NCBI GenBank assembly: GCA_964535315.1
Contig: CAZHTS010000071.1
Coordinates: 1 to 23,940, forward strand
Reading direction: 5' to 3'
DNA length: 23,940 nt
DNA from: CAZHTS01 sp964535315
GTDB lineage: Bacteria > Chloroflexota > Anaerolineae > Anaerolineales > Anaerolineaceae
Numbering within the stretch: position 1 is the stretch's first letter; each line of letters opens with the position of its first letter. Below are positions 1 through 7,978 of the stretch, one piece after another. The translations under genes were made by a program, and so were the position numbers. A model generated the notes under the pieces. That model had not been told where the DNA came from. It saw nothing but the letters and a program-made list of their open reading frames with translations, and did not search any database.

Positions 1-1102
1 GCATGCTGGCGATGATTTTCAGCAGTTCGTCCTTGTAGACCTTGCCCGGTTCGCCGGCGTTGCGGAACAGAGAGAAGTAGTAGCCGCCGGCAGACCAGTC
101 CAGTTGCTCGGTCGGGTTCAGGTATTGGTAAACGATGGGCACACCGTCAACCTTCAGCACCTCACAACCTCCGGGCGCGGCTCCTTCGCAGGAACTCATG
201 TAGAAGGGCGGCGCCTCTTTGTACTGGCTGATCTGGAAAAACCGGCCCGACTGGCCGTGCTGCCGGTTCAGGAACTGCAAGTGGACTGCGGGCCCCGGGT
301 CTTTTTCGTAGGTGGCATAATAAAACACCACGTCCTGGGGCAGATAGCCGGGCGCCTTGACTTCGATGCCGCTCAGTGTTTTGGCGTCGGCGACGGAGTG
401 CAGGCACTCGGGGTCCAGTTCACTGGCAGGGTGGGTGGATGTGCCCGTCAGGTCTTCTGCCAGGCGCAGCAGGTCGAGATGGGTCAGCCCGCCGGGGGTG
501 GCGCAGCCGCCGCTGGCGGAGTAGATTTCGAACTGCATATCGCCGGCCTGCCAGGCAAGGCGCGGCGCCAGCGCAAAGGAGAAGGGCGTTTTCTCGTTCT
601 CGGCAAACCCGGCGCAGGCCCAGGCGCGGCGGCGCCAGCCCAACAGACTCAGGCCGTTTTGTGCGCCGCCAATTTTTACCTCCTGGCGCAGGACGGCATA
701 GTCGGGCCAACCGGCGACCGCTTCGAGCGGCGGCGTCAGGGCGCCGGGGCCCTGGGCGATCCACAGGATGCTATCGCTTGCCTCGCTGTGGCGATATTGC
801 AAGCATACGCTGCGCGTCGCCGCCTCTGCACTGGTCTTTTCCAAAACATAACCGCCGGGCAAAGCGCGCGGGGCGCGGACATCGTAACCGACGATGCTTT
901 TCAGACCGGCGATGTCGTCCGAAACGGCGCCGGCGGCGGGGGTGGTCGTGGCTGCTGGAACGGCGGTCATCGTGGCCGCCGCAGTTGGGGCAGGTTGTGG
1001 GCTGACAGTCGCGGCAGGCAGAGAGGGTGTGGGGCTTGCCTGGCATGCCGACAGGCCGGCCAACAGCGCCAGCCCTAAGATCATGGAATAGGTAGTTTTC
1101 AC
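1..1102 (-). CDS. Secreted lipoprotein with two DUF4367-like repeats (C-terminus off the left edge)
   Basis: The reading frame is open from a GTG at 1102 to the window edge, so the C-terminus is missing. The GTG is preceded by AAAGGA five bases upstream; an in-frame ATG at 1084 is the alternative. The N-terminus is a lipoprotein signal: a basic start, a short hydrophobic stretch and a lipobox LSAC with Cys20, so the mature protein should be lipid-anchored outside the cytoplasmic membrane. A Pro/Ala/Thr-rich linker (about residues 22-60) follows. After it come two related segments, each opening with an A-P-x-x-L-P motif (APRALPGGY and APGYLPQDV); the second ends in a KDELLKIIAS-type helix. This pattern resembles DUF4367 domains, but I assign it by eye only. 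No catalytic motif is visible. It is divergent from xylB; nothing links the two functionally. Confidence 0.75.
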   Translation of the reverse strand, partial: MKTTYSMILGLALLAGLSACQASPTPSLPAATVSPQPAPTAAATMTAVPAATTTPAAGAVSDDIAGLKSIVGYDVRAPRALPGGYVLEKTSAEAATRSVCLQYRHSEASDSILWIAQGPGALTPPLEAVAGWPDYAVLRQEVKIGGAQNGLSLLGWRRRAWACAGFAENEKTPFSFALAPRLAWQAGDMQFEIYSASGGCATPGGLTHLDLLRLAEDLTGTSTHPASELDPECLHSVADAKTLSGIEVKAPGYLPQDVVFYYATYEKDPGPAVHLQFLNRQHGQSGRFFQISQYKEAPPFYMSSCEGAAPGGCEVLKVDGVPIVYQYLNPTEQLDWSAGGYYFSLFRNAGEPGKVYKDELLKIIASM

Positions 1103-1191
1103 ACGGTATCCTTTCGTTGACTGAATTGGTGGGTGATACGTGCGATAATCATACCATACGGATTTTTCGTGTTTGTTGAGGGCGCGGCAGG

Positions 1192-1220
1192 TGGTCATTT
1201 CCAACTCGCGGTGCTATGAT
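1192..1220 (+). promoter_or_regulatory. Possible sigma70-type promoter of xylB
   Basis: TGGTCA (1192-1197, four of six matches to the -35 consensus) is followed by a 17-base spacer and TATGAT (1215-1220). The predicted start lies about 25 bases before the xylB ATG. The -10 is good, the -35 only fair. Confidence 0.4.
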
Positions 1221-1249
1221 GCGCAAAGAAAGGCGGTCTGAGAGAGGAT

Positions 1250-2791
1250 ATGGCGGACAAAGATCAATATCTGATTGGCATCGATATTGGCACTTCGGGG
1301 CTGAAGTGCGTGGTCGTCAAGCGGGATGGGCGGGTGTTGGGCAGCGCTCTGCGCGCCTATTCACCGCTGACCCCACGGGCCGGGTGGGCCGAGCAGGATG
1401 CGGAGACCTGGGTGGCGGCGGCGCTGGAGGCGGTGAGCGCGGCGTTGCAACGCTCCGGGGTGAAGCGCGCCGCCGTGGCGGGGATTGGCTTCTCGGGACA
1501 GATGCACAGCCTGGTCTGTTTGGATAAACACAAACGCTGTCTGCGACCGGCGATTCTGTGGCTCGACCAGCGCAGTATGCGCCAGGTGGCTGCGCTGCAA
1601 GAAAAGGTGGGGCAGGAGCAGCTGGCGCAGTGGATCGCCAACCCGCTGCTGCCCGGTTTTCTGCTGGCCTCGCTGCTCTGGGTGCAGGAGAACGAACCGG
1701 CAGTCTGGGAGCGGCTGGCGCACGTCCTTCTGCCCAAAGATTACGTGCGTTTTCGCTTTACCGGCGAGATCGGCAGCGATTACAGCGACGCCTCGGCCAC
1801 TGCGCTGCTGGACGTTGGTCGCCGCGCCTGGTGCGGCGAGCTTGCCGCTGCGGCGGGCATCCCCGGTGCGCTGCTGCCGCCGCTCTACGAGTCGGCTGCG
1901 CTGGCGGGCTATCTGACCCCGCCGGTGGCCGAGATTCTGCGCCTGCCGCCGGGGATTCCGGTGGCGTGCGGCGCGGGCGACCAGCAGGCCCAGGCGGTCG
2001 GCAACGGCCTGATCCGCCCCGGGCTCGTCTCGTGTACGATCGGCACGGGCGGGCAGTTGTTCGCCCCCATCGAGCGCTTTCAACGCGCCCCACAGCTTCG
2101 CCTGCACACGTTTTGCCATGCGGTGCCCAACCAGTGGCACTGGCAGGCAGCCACGTTGGCCGCCGGTTTCAGTCTGAAATGGCTGCGCGACGAGGTGTTG
2201 GGCGGGGCGTATAGCTACCAGCAACTGGCAGACGCCGCCGCCGCCGTCCCGCCCGGCGCAGAAGGGTTGGTGTATTTGCCTTACCTGCAAGGCGAACGCA
2301 CGCCGCACATGGATCCCCGGGCGCAGGGGGTATTCTATGGGCTGACCGCCCGCCACGGTTGGCAGCATATGAGCCGCGCCGTGATGGAGGGGGTGGTGTT
2401 TTCCCTGTTGGACGGTTTGCGCCTGATGCAGGCGATGGGAATGCCGGTTGAGCGGGTGGTGGCCTCGGGCGGAGGTACGCGTCACCCGTTGTGGTTGCAG
2501 CTTCAAGCGGATCTATTTGAGGCCGAAGTGGTGCACACCGAGAGCGAGGAGGCCGCGGCGCTGGGCGCCGCTTTGCTGGCGGGGGTCGGGGCGGGCGTTT
2601 ATGCCGGCCTGGATGAAGCCTGCCAGTCTGCCGTGCGTTTCAGCCCCGAGGTGTACCGGCCGCGCCCACAGGCGACCGCCGTCTATCGCCAACAGGGTGA
2701 GATCTTCCGGGCGCTCTATGGCGCACTGGCGCCCATTTTTCAGCGCCCGGCGCCTGCCGCCTCACTGCGCCCCGATGGGGGCGGCGTTTAG
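1250..2791 (+). CDS. xylB: Xylulokinase (FGGY carbohydrate kinase)
   Basis: The enzyme phosphorylates D-xylulose with ATP to D-xylulose 5-phosphate, feeding xylose into the pentose phosphate pathway in the cytoplasm. The 513 residues fit the family (about 480-510). Visible motifs are the N-terminal phosphate loop GIDIGTSGLK (10-19), the xylulokinase substrate motif SGQMH (82-86), the ILWLDQR segment (102-108), the probable catalytic Asp244 in GAGDQQAQAVG, IGTGGQL (264-270) and the C-terminal adenine-binding segment VVASGGGTRHPLWLQLQAD. The ATG at 1250 has GAGAGG just upstream with a short two-base spacer. No xylose isomerase, transporter or regulator for xylose is in the window, so this looks like a stand-alone kinase gene. 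Other FGGY kinases are possible, but the QMH motif favours xylulose. Confidence 0.93.
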   Translation: MADKDQYLIGIDIGTSGLKCVVVKRDGRVLGSALRAYSPLTPRAGWAEQDAETWVAAALEAVSAALQRSGVKRAAVAGIGFSGQMHSLVCLDKHKRCLRPAILWLDQRSMRQVAALQEKVGQEQLAQWIANPLLPGFLLASLLWVQENEPAVWERLAHVLLPKDYVRFRFTGEIGSDYSDASATALLDVGRRAWCGELAAAAGIPGALLPPLYESAALAGYLTPPVAEILRLPPGIPVACGAGDQQAQAVGNGLIRPGLVSCTIGTGGQLFAPIERFQRAPQLRLHTFCHAVPNQWHWQAATLAAGFSLKWLRDEVLGGAYSYQQLADAAAAVPPGAEGLVYLPYLQGERTPHMDPRAQGVFYGLTARHGWQHMSRAVMEGVVFSLLDGLRLMQAMGMPVERVVASGGGTRHPLWLQLQADLFEAEVVHTESEEAAALGAALLAGVGAGVYAGLDEACQSAVRFSPEVYRPRPQATAVYRQQGEIFRALYGALAPIFQRPAPAASLRPDGGGV

Positions 2792-2855
2792 CAGCCAGCG
2801 GCTGATGGCCTGGTCTTGCCCTGGGGCATCGTGGCGGCTAGAACGCTTCTCTTGA

Positions 2856-3407
2856 TCAGGCGTTTTCCGGGTCGGGGCGGCGCGGCCGGGTGCAGGATTG
2901 TAAAAATTGCATACCCGCCAGGATTTGCTGCACCCGCTCTTTGCTTAACGTTCCGATGTATGCGCCCAACTGCGCCTTGTCGACGGTGGAAACCTGCGAG
3001 ACGACCACGACGCTGGGTTTGGGCAGGTTGGCTTCACCGGCCGCCAGCAGTACGTTGCCTGGGGCGCTGATGCGCTTGAGGTTTGAGGTCAGCGCGCACA
3101 CCACCACGCTGTGGATGCGGCTGTGATTGAGCACGTCTTCCTGGATGACCACGTGGGGGTGCGGGTATCCCGAGGCGGCTCCCTCTGTTTCTTGCGACAG
3201 CGGAACCCAATACACGTCGCCCTGCTGGATACCTGCCGGCGCCGGGGGAGGAGGGTTTTGCGCCGCCGGATCAGGGCGGCGCTGGACGAAGTCCTCAATG
3301 GCCATTTCAATGAAACGTTCCGGGGTAACGCCCAACTGCTGCGCCAGCGTTTGCACCTGTTCAAAAAGCATGGGTTGTATCGTAACCGATTGTTTGATCG
3401 TCGCCAT
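2856..3407 (-). CDS. Ribbon-helix-helix domain fused to a PemK/MazF-family toxin-like domain
   Basis: The 183-residue protein starts at an ATG (3407) with AAGGA eight bases upstream. Residues 1-45 resemble a ribbon-helix-helix DNA-binding unit (a short strand with IKQSVTI, then two helices ending EDFVQRR), as in CopG/MetJ-type antitoxins. A proline-rich linker (46-60) leads into a MazF/PemK-like domain (62-170): GDVYWVPL, HVVIQED, VVVCALTSN, PGNVLL, NLPKPSVVVVSQVSTVDK and IGTLS. MazF toxins are mRNA endoribonucleases. Here the usual Arg-Pro of the active site reads His-Pro (HPHVV), although the LTS segment is kept. There is no separate antitoxin gene on the downstream side; the upstream side is a scaffold gap, so a partner could be hidden there. 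Family membership is clear; toxicity and self-regulation are inference. Confidence 0.82.
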   Translation of the reverse strand: MATIKQSVTIQPMLFEQVQTLAQQLGVTPERFIEMAIEDFVQRRPDPAAQNPPPPAPAGIQQGDVYWVPLSQETEGAASGYPHPHVVIQEDVLNHSRIHSVVVCALTSNLKRISAPGNVLLAAGEANLPKPSVVVVSQVSTVDKAQLGAYIGTLSKERVQQILAGMQFLQSCTRPRRPDPENA

Positions 3408-3428
3408 ACGGGGATCCTTGCGCACTTG

Positions 3429-3528
3429 NNNNNNNNNNNNNNNNNNNNNNNNNNNNNNNNNNNNNNNNNNNNNNNNNNNNNNNNNNNNNNNNNNNNNNNN
3501 NNNNNNNNNNNNNNNNNNNNNNNNNNNN
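3429..3528. other. Scaffold gap of 100 Ns
   Basis: Exactly 100 ambiguous bases, the usual placeholder for a gap of unknown length. It lies upstream of the RHH-MazF gene and downstream of the ammonia-lyase gene. Any reading frame running through it is artificial. Confidence 0.98.
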
Positions 3529-3571
3529 AGGAATCGTAGAAGATGGGGCGTGGACACGGCGTTTGAGCCTT

Positions 3572-4516
3572 TCAGGCGTTGAGGATCGTGGTCAGGGTGG
3601 CGGCGTCGATGTTGCCGCCGCTCAGAATGATCCCCACCCGGCCCGCCGGCGTCACCGAGCGGCTGAGCAGGGCAGCCAATCCCAGCGCGCCGGACGGCTC
3701 GACCACCAGTTTCATGCGGTAAAACAGAAACTGGACGGCGGCAATGATCGCCGCTTCTGAGACGGTTTTCATGTCGTGCACGTATTCCAGCACCAGCGGG
3801 AAGGTGATCTTGCCCAGCGAGGTGGTGCGGGTTCCATCGGCGATGGTGGGCGGGTTTTTGACGCTGTGCAGAATGCGGGTGTGGAACGAGCGGGTGGCGT
3901 CGTCGGCCAGTTCGGGTTCGATGCCGATCACCTTGCAGCCGGGCGCCACGCCTCTGGCGGCGATGGCCGAACCGCTCAACAACCCACCGCCGCCGCACGG
4001 TACCAGCAGCATATCCAGCGCGCCCAGTTCGGCGAACATTTCCAGCGCGGCGGTGCCCTGCCCGGCAATTACTTCCGTGTGGTCGAACGGGGGGATCATG
4101 GTGTAACCGTGGCGGGCTTCCAGTTCTCTGGCGATGCCTTCACGGGTGGCCTGTTCGGGATCGTAGTCGACGATGGCGGCGCCGTATTCTTCGGTGGCGG
4201 CGCGCTTGGTGGCCGGGGCGTTGTTGGGCATCACGATGGTGGTCTGGACGTTGAGCATCTGCCCGACCAGCGCCACCGCCTGAGCGTGGTTGCCGGAGGA
4301 ATAGGTGATCACGCCGCGCTGCTTCTCTTCGGCGGAGAGCTGCGAGATGCTGTTGAAGGCGCCGCGAAACTTGAAGGCGCCAATGCGTTGGAAGTTTTCA
4401 CACTTGAAATATACTTCTGCCCCCACCAGGCGGTTCAACGTCCGTGAGGTCAGGATGGGGGTGAGGTTGGCATAGCCTTTCAGCCGCGTCTGGGCGGCCT
4501 GGACACGGTCAAACAT
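3572..4516 (-). CDS. PLP-dependent threonine / threo-3-hydroxyaspartate ammonia-lyase-like enzyme
   Basis: A fold-type II pyridoxal-phosphate enzyme that should deaminate threonine, serine or 3-hydroxyaspartate to a 2-oxo acid and ammonia, or racemise serine. The start chosen is the ATG at 4516, which has GGAG six bases upstream; two earlier ATGs (4528, 4540) lack this, and 4540 would overlap the preceding gene. In the resulting 314 residues, Lys49 in GAFKFRGAFN is the PLP-binding lysine. SSGNHAQA (73-80), the glycine-rich phosphate loop CGGGGLL (174-180) and the final SGGN (299-302) are all present. There is no C-terminal ACT domain, so this is not the isoleucine-inhibited biosynthetic threonine deaminase. 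The stretch NPPTIADG with later VVEPSGALG resembles threo-3-hydroxyaspartate ammonia-lyases and serine racemases more than IlvA. It is last in a cluster with the nucleotidyltransferase and CPBP genes, 13 bases after the former. Confidence 0.88.
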   Translation of the reverse strand: MFDRVQAAQTRLKGYANLTPILTSRTLNRLVGAEVYFKCENFQRIGAFKFRGAFNSISQLSAEEKQRGVITYSSGNHAQAVALVGQMLNVQTTIVMPNNAPATKRAATEEYGAAIVDYDPEQATREGIARELEARHGYTMIPPFDHTEVIAGQGTAALEMFAELGALDMLLVPCGGGGLLSGSAIAARGVAPGCKVIGIEPELADDATRSFHTRILHSVKNPPTIADGTRTTSLGKITFPLVLEYVHDMKTVSEAAIIAAVQFLFYRMKLVVEPSGALGLAALLSRSVTPAGRVGIILSGGNIDAATLTTILNA

Positions 4517-4529
4517 AGTTTTCTCCATT

Positions 4530-5315
4530 TTACAAATCATCGATGGGCGCTTCGTGTTCCAGCCAGTTTAATTCGCTGTCCAACAGAAAGTGGTTGGGCC
4601 AGTCGAGCGATTTTTCTTCCAGCCCGACGAACTGCATCATCCCGTCGCACAACGGATTGACGCTTTCAAGGGTGGGGTGCGCCATCACTTCCTCCAGGGC
4701 GCAGTCGAAGCCGGTCGGTTTGCTCTGCGCACTGCGGGTGACGTTCAGCAGCCACTTGTGATAGGGGTAGAGCATCTGGTTCTCGTTGAGCACCAGGCGG
4801 CAGGCAAACAGCACGATCTTTTGCACGGCGAGATAAGTCAGGTAGGGGTTTTGCTTTTTGACCGCTTCGCTGTAATACCATTTCCAGGCCAGCAGTTGTG
4901 CGGCGAATCTTCTCTTGCGGCCATCTTTTTCCCGCAGCGGGAAGCGGCTTACATCTTGCAGGAGGTCTGCCAGGTCGTCGATCCTCGAAAACAGGATGAC
5001 GTTATCCAGATAGGCGTAGCGGGCCGGGTCGCTGCCTTTGCCGGCGAGCAGGCGCAGAAAGCCGGTGCTGACCATCTTGCAGTCGATGTACCCGCCGGCG
5101 TAGGTGCAGATATCCCAGCGGCTGAACGCCAGCCTGTTTTCGCGTTTGCGCCGCTGGTATTCGTCTTCTGTGACGATGAGGGTCACGTCGACATCCGAGT
5201 CGCTTCTGGCAAAACCGTGGGCAATCGAGCCGCTCAACAGGATCGCCAGAATGGTTGGGTCGCTTTGATACAGACCGACAAATTTTTCGATTGCTTCCTG
5301 GTGGTGGTTTTCCAT
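4530..5315 (-). CDS. Nucleotidyltransferase-domain protein (Pol beta superfamily)
   Basis: The 261-residue protein carries the superfamily signature near its N-terminus: GS at 29-30, then a short spacer and the metal-binding SDSDVDV segment (Asp41, Asp43). The rest, about residues 100-240, looks helical and contains KWYYSEAVKKQNPYL, as in kanamycin/aminoglycoside nucleotidyltransferase-like and other stand-alone NTases with a helical partner domain. The substrate cannot be told from the sequence; nucleotide transfer to a small molecule or RNA/protein target is all that can be inferred. The ATG at 5315 has AAGGAG seven bases upstream. It lies 33 bases after the CPBP gene and 13 bases before the ammonia-lyase start, which suggests one transcript. 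Confidence 0.8.
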   Translation of the reverse strand: MENHHQEAIEKFVGLYQSDPTILAILLSGSIAHGFARSDSDVDVTLIVTEDEYQRRKRENRLAFSRWDICTYAGGYIDCKMVSTGFLRLLAGKGSDPARYAYLDNVILFSRIDDLADLLQDVSRFPLREKDGRKRRFAAQLLAWKWYYSEAVKKQNPYLTYLAVQKIVLFACRLVLNENQMLYPYHKWLLNVTRSAQSKPTGFDCALEEVMAHPTLESVNPLCDGMMQFVGLEEKSLDWPNHFLLDSELNWLEHEAPIDDL

Positions 5316-5348
5316 GTCCGTTCTCCTTTCAGTACGTCTTATATCGAT

Positions 5349-6005
5349 TTACCAGAAGCCATAGACCGGCCCGATGAAGAAGAACGCCACCATCCCGATG
5401 GTGTTGCTGAAGCCGTGGGCTAAAATCGACGCCCAAAGATTATTGCCGTATTTGTGCTTTAACCAGCTAAAGAACAGGGCGTCCAGGGTGGTGATGATCA
5501 CGCCCGACAGGCCCTGCTCGGTGTGCGCAATGCCAAACAGGATGGAAGAAACGCCCACCGCCAGCAGCAGGCCGGCCCTGTTAAAGCCAAACAGATCACC
5601 GATGCGTTTCTGTAAATAGCCGCGATAGACGATCTCTTCGCCAAAGGCGGCCAACGTCCAGGTCAGGGCCAGTAGAGTGAGCAGCAGGCCAACATTTCCT
5701 TTCAGCTTTTCAAAGGCGCTCAAATCCTGTGTGACTCCGGTCAGGTGATTGAGGACAGGCATGATCAGGCTCAACTGGATCAACTGCCAGACGACGACCA
5801 ACAAAAAAACCGTCGCCGCCATGCGCAGCGCCCGCCGTTCTCGCTTGAAACCCAGGGTCGCGATGCTCTCCCGGCGAATCAGGAGCGAAATCACGAGGAT
5901 GCCGAGGATGACGATTGTAGGGATGAGTAAATCTAGCACGATGACGCAGATGGCAAGGGCGACTTCAATCGCAGCAACAATTTTCCACAGGCTGTTTTTG
6001 TTCAT
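5349..6005 (-). CDS. CPBP-family intramembrane metalloprotease
   Basis: This 218-residue integral membrane protein has at least five hydrophobic segments and the three conserved motifs of the CAAX-protease/bacteriocin-processing (CPBP, Rce1-like) family. These are EExxxR (Glu123, Glu124, Arg128 in GEEIVYRGYLQKR), FxxxH (His161 in FGIAH) and a late HxxxN (His197, Asn201 in LAHGFSN). Members are glutamate/metal-type intramembrane proteases involved in bacteriocin self-immunity, processing or signalling, but no substrate peptide gene was seen nearby. The ATG at 6005 is preceded by a strong GGAGG about ten bases upstream. It is first in the apparent cluster with the nucleotidyltransferase and PLP enzyme. 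Confidence 0.9.
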   Translation of the reverse strand: MNKNSLWKIVAAIEVALAICVIVLDLLIPTIVILGILVISLLIRRESIATLGFKRERRALRMAATVFLLVVVWQLIQLSLIMPVLNHLTGVTQDLSAFEKLKGNVGLLLTLLALTWTLAAFGEEIVYRGYLQKRIGDLFGFNRAGLLLAVGVSSILFGIAHTEQGLSGVIITTLDALFFSWLKHKYGNNLWASILAHGFSNTIGMVAFFFIGPVYGFW

Positions 6006-6052
6006 TCTGGATAACCCCTCCGAGAGCGATCTTTTTGAATTGCATTGACCGG

Positions 6053-6089
6053 GCCTGGCGTACAGTTTACAAAAAACTTAACGCCAGGC
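6053..6089. promoter_or_regulatory. Perfect 9-bp inverted repeat upstream of the CPBP gene
   Basis: GCCTGGCGT (6053-6061) and ACGCCAGGC (6081-6089) form a perfect inverted repeat with a 19-base AT-rich spacer. It sits 48 bases upstream of the CPBP start. Read on the minus strand the spacer includes TAAACT, a possible -10, so the dyad could be an operator; a leader hairpin is the alternative. The rest of 6006-6238 holds no gene I can support. Confidence 0.45.
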
Positions 6090-6238
6090 ACAAAGAAGCC
6101 TTGTTGAACGAAACCGGATAAGAATAATTGTAACCCCAAAAGCGATGGTAAAGGTGTGTTGCCGGGCCCTTTTGCGGCGAACTCTGCGAGATTCGATCTG
6201 CCGCCATCCTTGCCGCCTGCCGTAAGCGGTCTGTTGCT

Positions 6239-6895
6239 CTACGCCGGAGTGAGGGTGAGTCCGTATTTGCCGGCCAGCGCTCTGGCCTTCCTTTTTGTCT
6301 TGGGGCTGATGCTGTGGGCGGCCTCCTGGATGAATTCGGCCAGCGCCTGCCGATTTGCGGTTTCGGCGTAGAACTCGTCCAGGATATCCAGGATATCGGC
6401 CTTCAACAGGGCCTTCTGCCGGGGCGGATAGGCGCATTGGCGGTCGATGTCTAATAAAAGCGCAATGATCCGTTCCCGCAGACCGGGTTTATGCCGTACG
6501 ATCTTCCGGCTGTTCTGGATGCAGCACTGGGCGGTCATAAAACGTTCGTCGTGCAGGTGTTCAAAATAGTCGTGGTAGATGGCGGCAAAGCGATCTTCCC
6601 GGTCGACGTGGGTCAGATTGGCGAGCAGGGTCAGGGCGATGTCGCGGTGGTAAGAATTCTTGTGCTGCAACAGCGGCGCGATCCCATCCCAGTAGGGGTA
6701 AAACAATTCCGGCCTCTCCTGGCTGGCCTGGGATACGACGTAATAGCAGTGGTAATACACCAGGATGTGGGGGTGGGTCGTCAACAGGTGGACGATGGCG
6801 CTGCGGGTATTTTCTTCGTGGATGGCCATCTGCACGAAACGCCCGACGTCGACATCTTTGACGGATATTGCCTGGATTAATTCATCGATCTGCAT
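6239..6895 (-). CDS. All-helical repeat protein (HEAT/ARM-like), function unknown
   Basis: The 218-residue soluble protein starts at an ATG (6895) with GAGG four bases upstream. An upstream extension of the frame runs over the preceding gene and is not real. The sequence is almost entirely amphipathic helices of 15-20 residues separated by short turns (for example HRDIALTLLANLTHV, RERIIALLLDIDRQC, KALLKADILDILDEFY), the look of an alpha-solenoid such as HEAT or armadillo repeats. No catalytic or metal motif is visible. It is the third gene of a compact minus-strand operon, 19 bases after the Lcl-type membrane protein. A scaffolding or binding role is plausible but unproven. Confidence 0.7.
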   Translation of the reverse strand: MQIDELIQAISVKDVDVGRFVQMAIHEENTRSAIVHLLTTHPHILVYYHCYYVVSQASQERPELFYPYWDGIAPLLQHKNSYHRDIALTLLANLTHVDREDRFAAIYHDYFEHLHDERFMTAQCCIQNSRKIVRHKPGLRERIIALLLDIDRQCAYPPRQKALLKADILDILDEFYAETANRQALAEFIQEAAHSISPKTKRKARALAGKYGLTLTPA

Positions 6896-6914
6896 GTTTC
6901 CTCGGCGGGCGGTG

Positions 6915-7964
6915 TCAGGGTTGGCGCACGCAGCGATAGCTGTGACGCGGGTTGCCGCCCAACTTGTTACTGACGTTGACGCTTCCATTATAGGCAACAA
7001 AGTACCCCAAACTGTCATGATAGTCGTCGGCCGCCCAATAATAGATGGCGGGTTGATCGGTGGCCCACAACGGCGATTCTTTGTCCGGTTCGATGGCGCA
7101 CTGCACCTGCCGGCCGAGTTCGCCCTGCCAGGCGCAGCCGGCGTTTGCGCCGTGCCGACCGAGCGAGCGGACGATCTCATCGACGGTGGGCATGCGCCAG
7201 ATGTCTTGGGCTGTGCCCATCAGGGTCTTGCCATCCGCGCTCAGATAGCGGCACAGATGGGTGTGGGCCATTTCCGCCGCGCCGGCAAACACCGTTTCGC
7301 CGGTGGTCTGGCGACCGTAGCCGGGTTTGTTGGTCAGTCCCGGCGGCGGGACGCCATACAGGGCGATGCTTTGCCAGGCCGGGTAGCCGCCCCAGGGCTG
7401 CTTCCAGTTCCAGCCCGGCCCTTCTGGAGCCCAGACGAGGGCGACGCCGTTGCCGGCAATTTGCCGGGCGCCGCGCTCACCGTCGTCCACACGGGTCAAG
7501 ACCACCGGCAGCCGGAAGGCGGAGATGATCAGGAATACGAGGGCGGGCGCCCCGATGGCGAGCAGGTAACGCAGGTGGCGGCGCCACCACGGCGCCTGCC
7601 CGGTGGGCGCTGCCGGCAGGGCGGTTTTTCGCCGGTCGATGCCGTAGATGAGAAAGACGCCCCCCACCAGGGCGATGGACAGCCCGATATAGGCCACGTC
7701 GCTGCTGAAAAAGAAGAGCGCAAACCCGCCGATCGCCAGGATCAACGCCCCGCCGGCGACCGGCCAGCGAAAGACGATCAGGGTGGGGATCAGGATGAGC
7801 GCCAGCGGCGCCAGATAGGGCAGGCGGTTATACCACGCCCCCCACCAGCCCTCATGATACATCTCGGCCGTCCCCCAATAGGCCCAGAAGACGGTGAAGA
7901 AGATCATCAGCGCCGATGCGCCCTGGCCTGCCAGATGGATGAGGGTTTGCTTTGAGGGTTTCAT
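6915..7964 (-). CDS. Five-helix membrane protein with C-terminal Lcl/DUF1566-like domain
   Basis: The 349-residue protein has about five hydrophobic segments in residues 10-165 (MIFFTVFWAYW, APLALILIPTLIV, ALILAIGGFALFFF, IGLSIALVGGVFLIYGI, LLAIGAPALVFLII). A soluble C-terminal part follows. That part contains W(R)MPTVDEI, a cysteine-bearing middle, YYWAADDY and the final HSYRCVRQP. This is the pattern of the Lcl C-terminal / DUF1566 domain, often found in secreted or surface proteins and related to lectin-like folds. It therefore probably faces outward. The ATG at 7964 has no Shine-Dalgarno sequence, only a run of A's, and lies 14 bases after the metalloprotease stop, so translation is probably coupled. 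It is the middle gene of the operon; no characterised homologue is recognised. Confidence 0.72.
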   Translation of the reverse strand: MKPSKQTLIHLAGQGASALMIFFTVFWAYWGTAEMYHEGWWGAWYNRLPYLAPLALILIPTLIVFRWPVAGGALILAIGGFALFFFSSDVAYIGLSIALVGGVFLIYGIDRRKTALPAAPTGQAPWWRRHLRYLLAIGAPALVFLIISAFRLPVVLTRVDDGERGARQIAGNGVALVWAPEGPGWNWKQPWGGYPAWQSIALYGVPPPGLTNKPGYGRQTTGETVFAGAAEMAHTHLCRYLSADGKTLMGTAQDIWRMPTVDEIVRSLGRHGANAGCAWQGELGRQVQCAIEPDKESPLWATDQPAIYYWAADDYHDSLGYFVAYNGSVNVSNKLGGNPRHSYRCVRQP

Positions 7965-7978
7965 TTTTTTTGATGGGT

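Noticed and set aside
1361..2506. A 381-codon minus-strand open frame.
   Set aside because: It lies fully antisense to xylB, whose FGGY motifs are clear, and shows no protein-like motifs.
2856..3998. A single long minus-strand frame joining the ammonia-lyase region to the MazF gene.
   Set aside because: It only exists because the 100 Ns happen to keep a frame open. The real MazF start is the ATG at 3407, and the ammonia-lyase is in another frame.
6006..6238. A possible small gene between the CPBP and helical-repeat genes.
   Set aside because: The only frames there are extensions of shadow frames of the repeat-protein gene. Apart from the inverted repeat nothing is supported.
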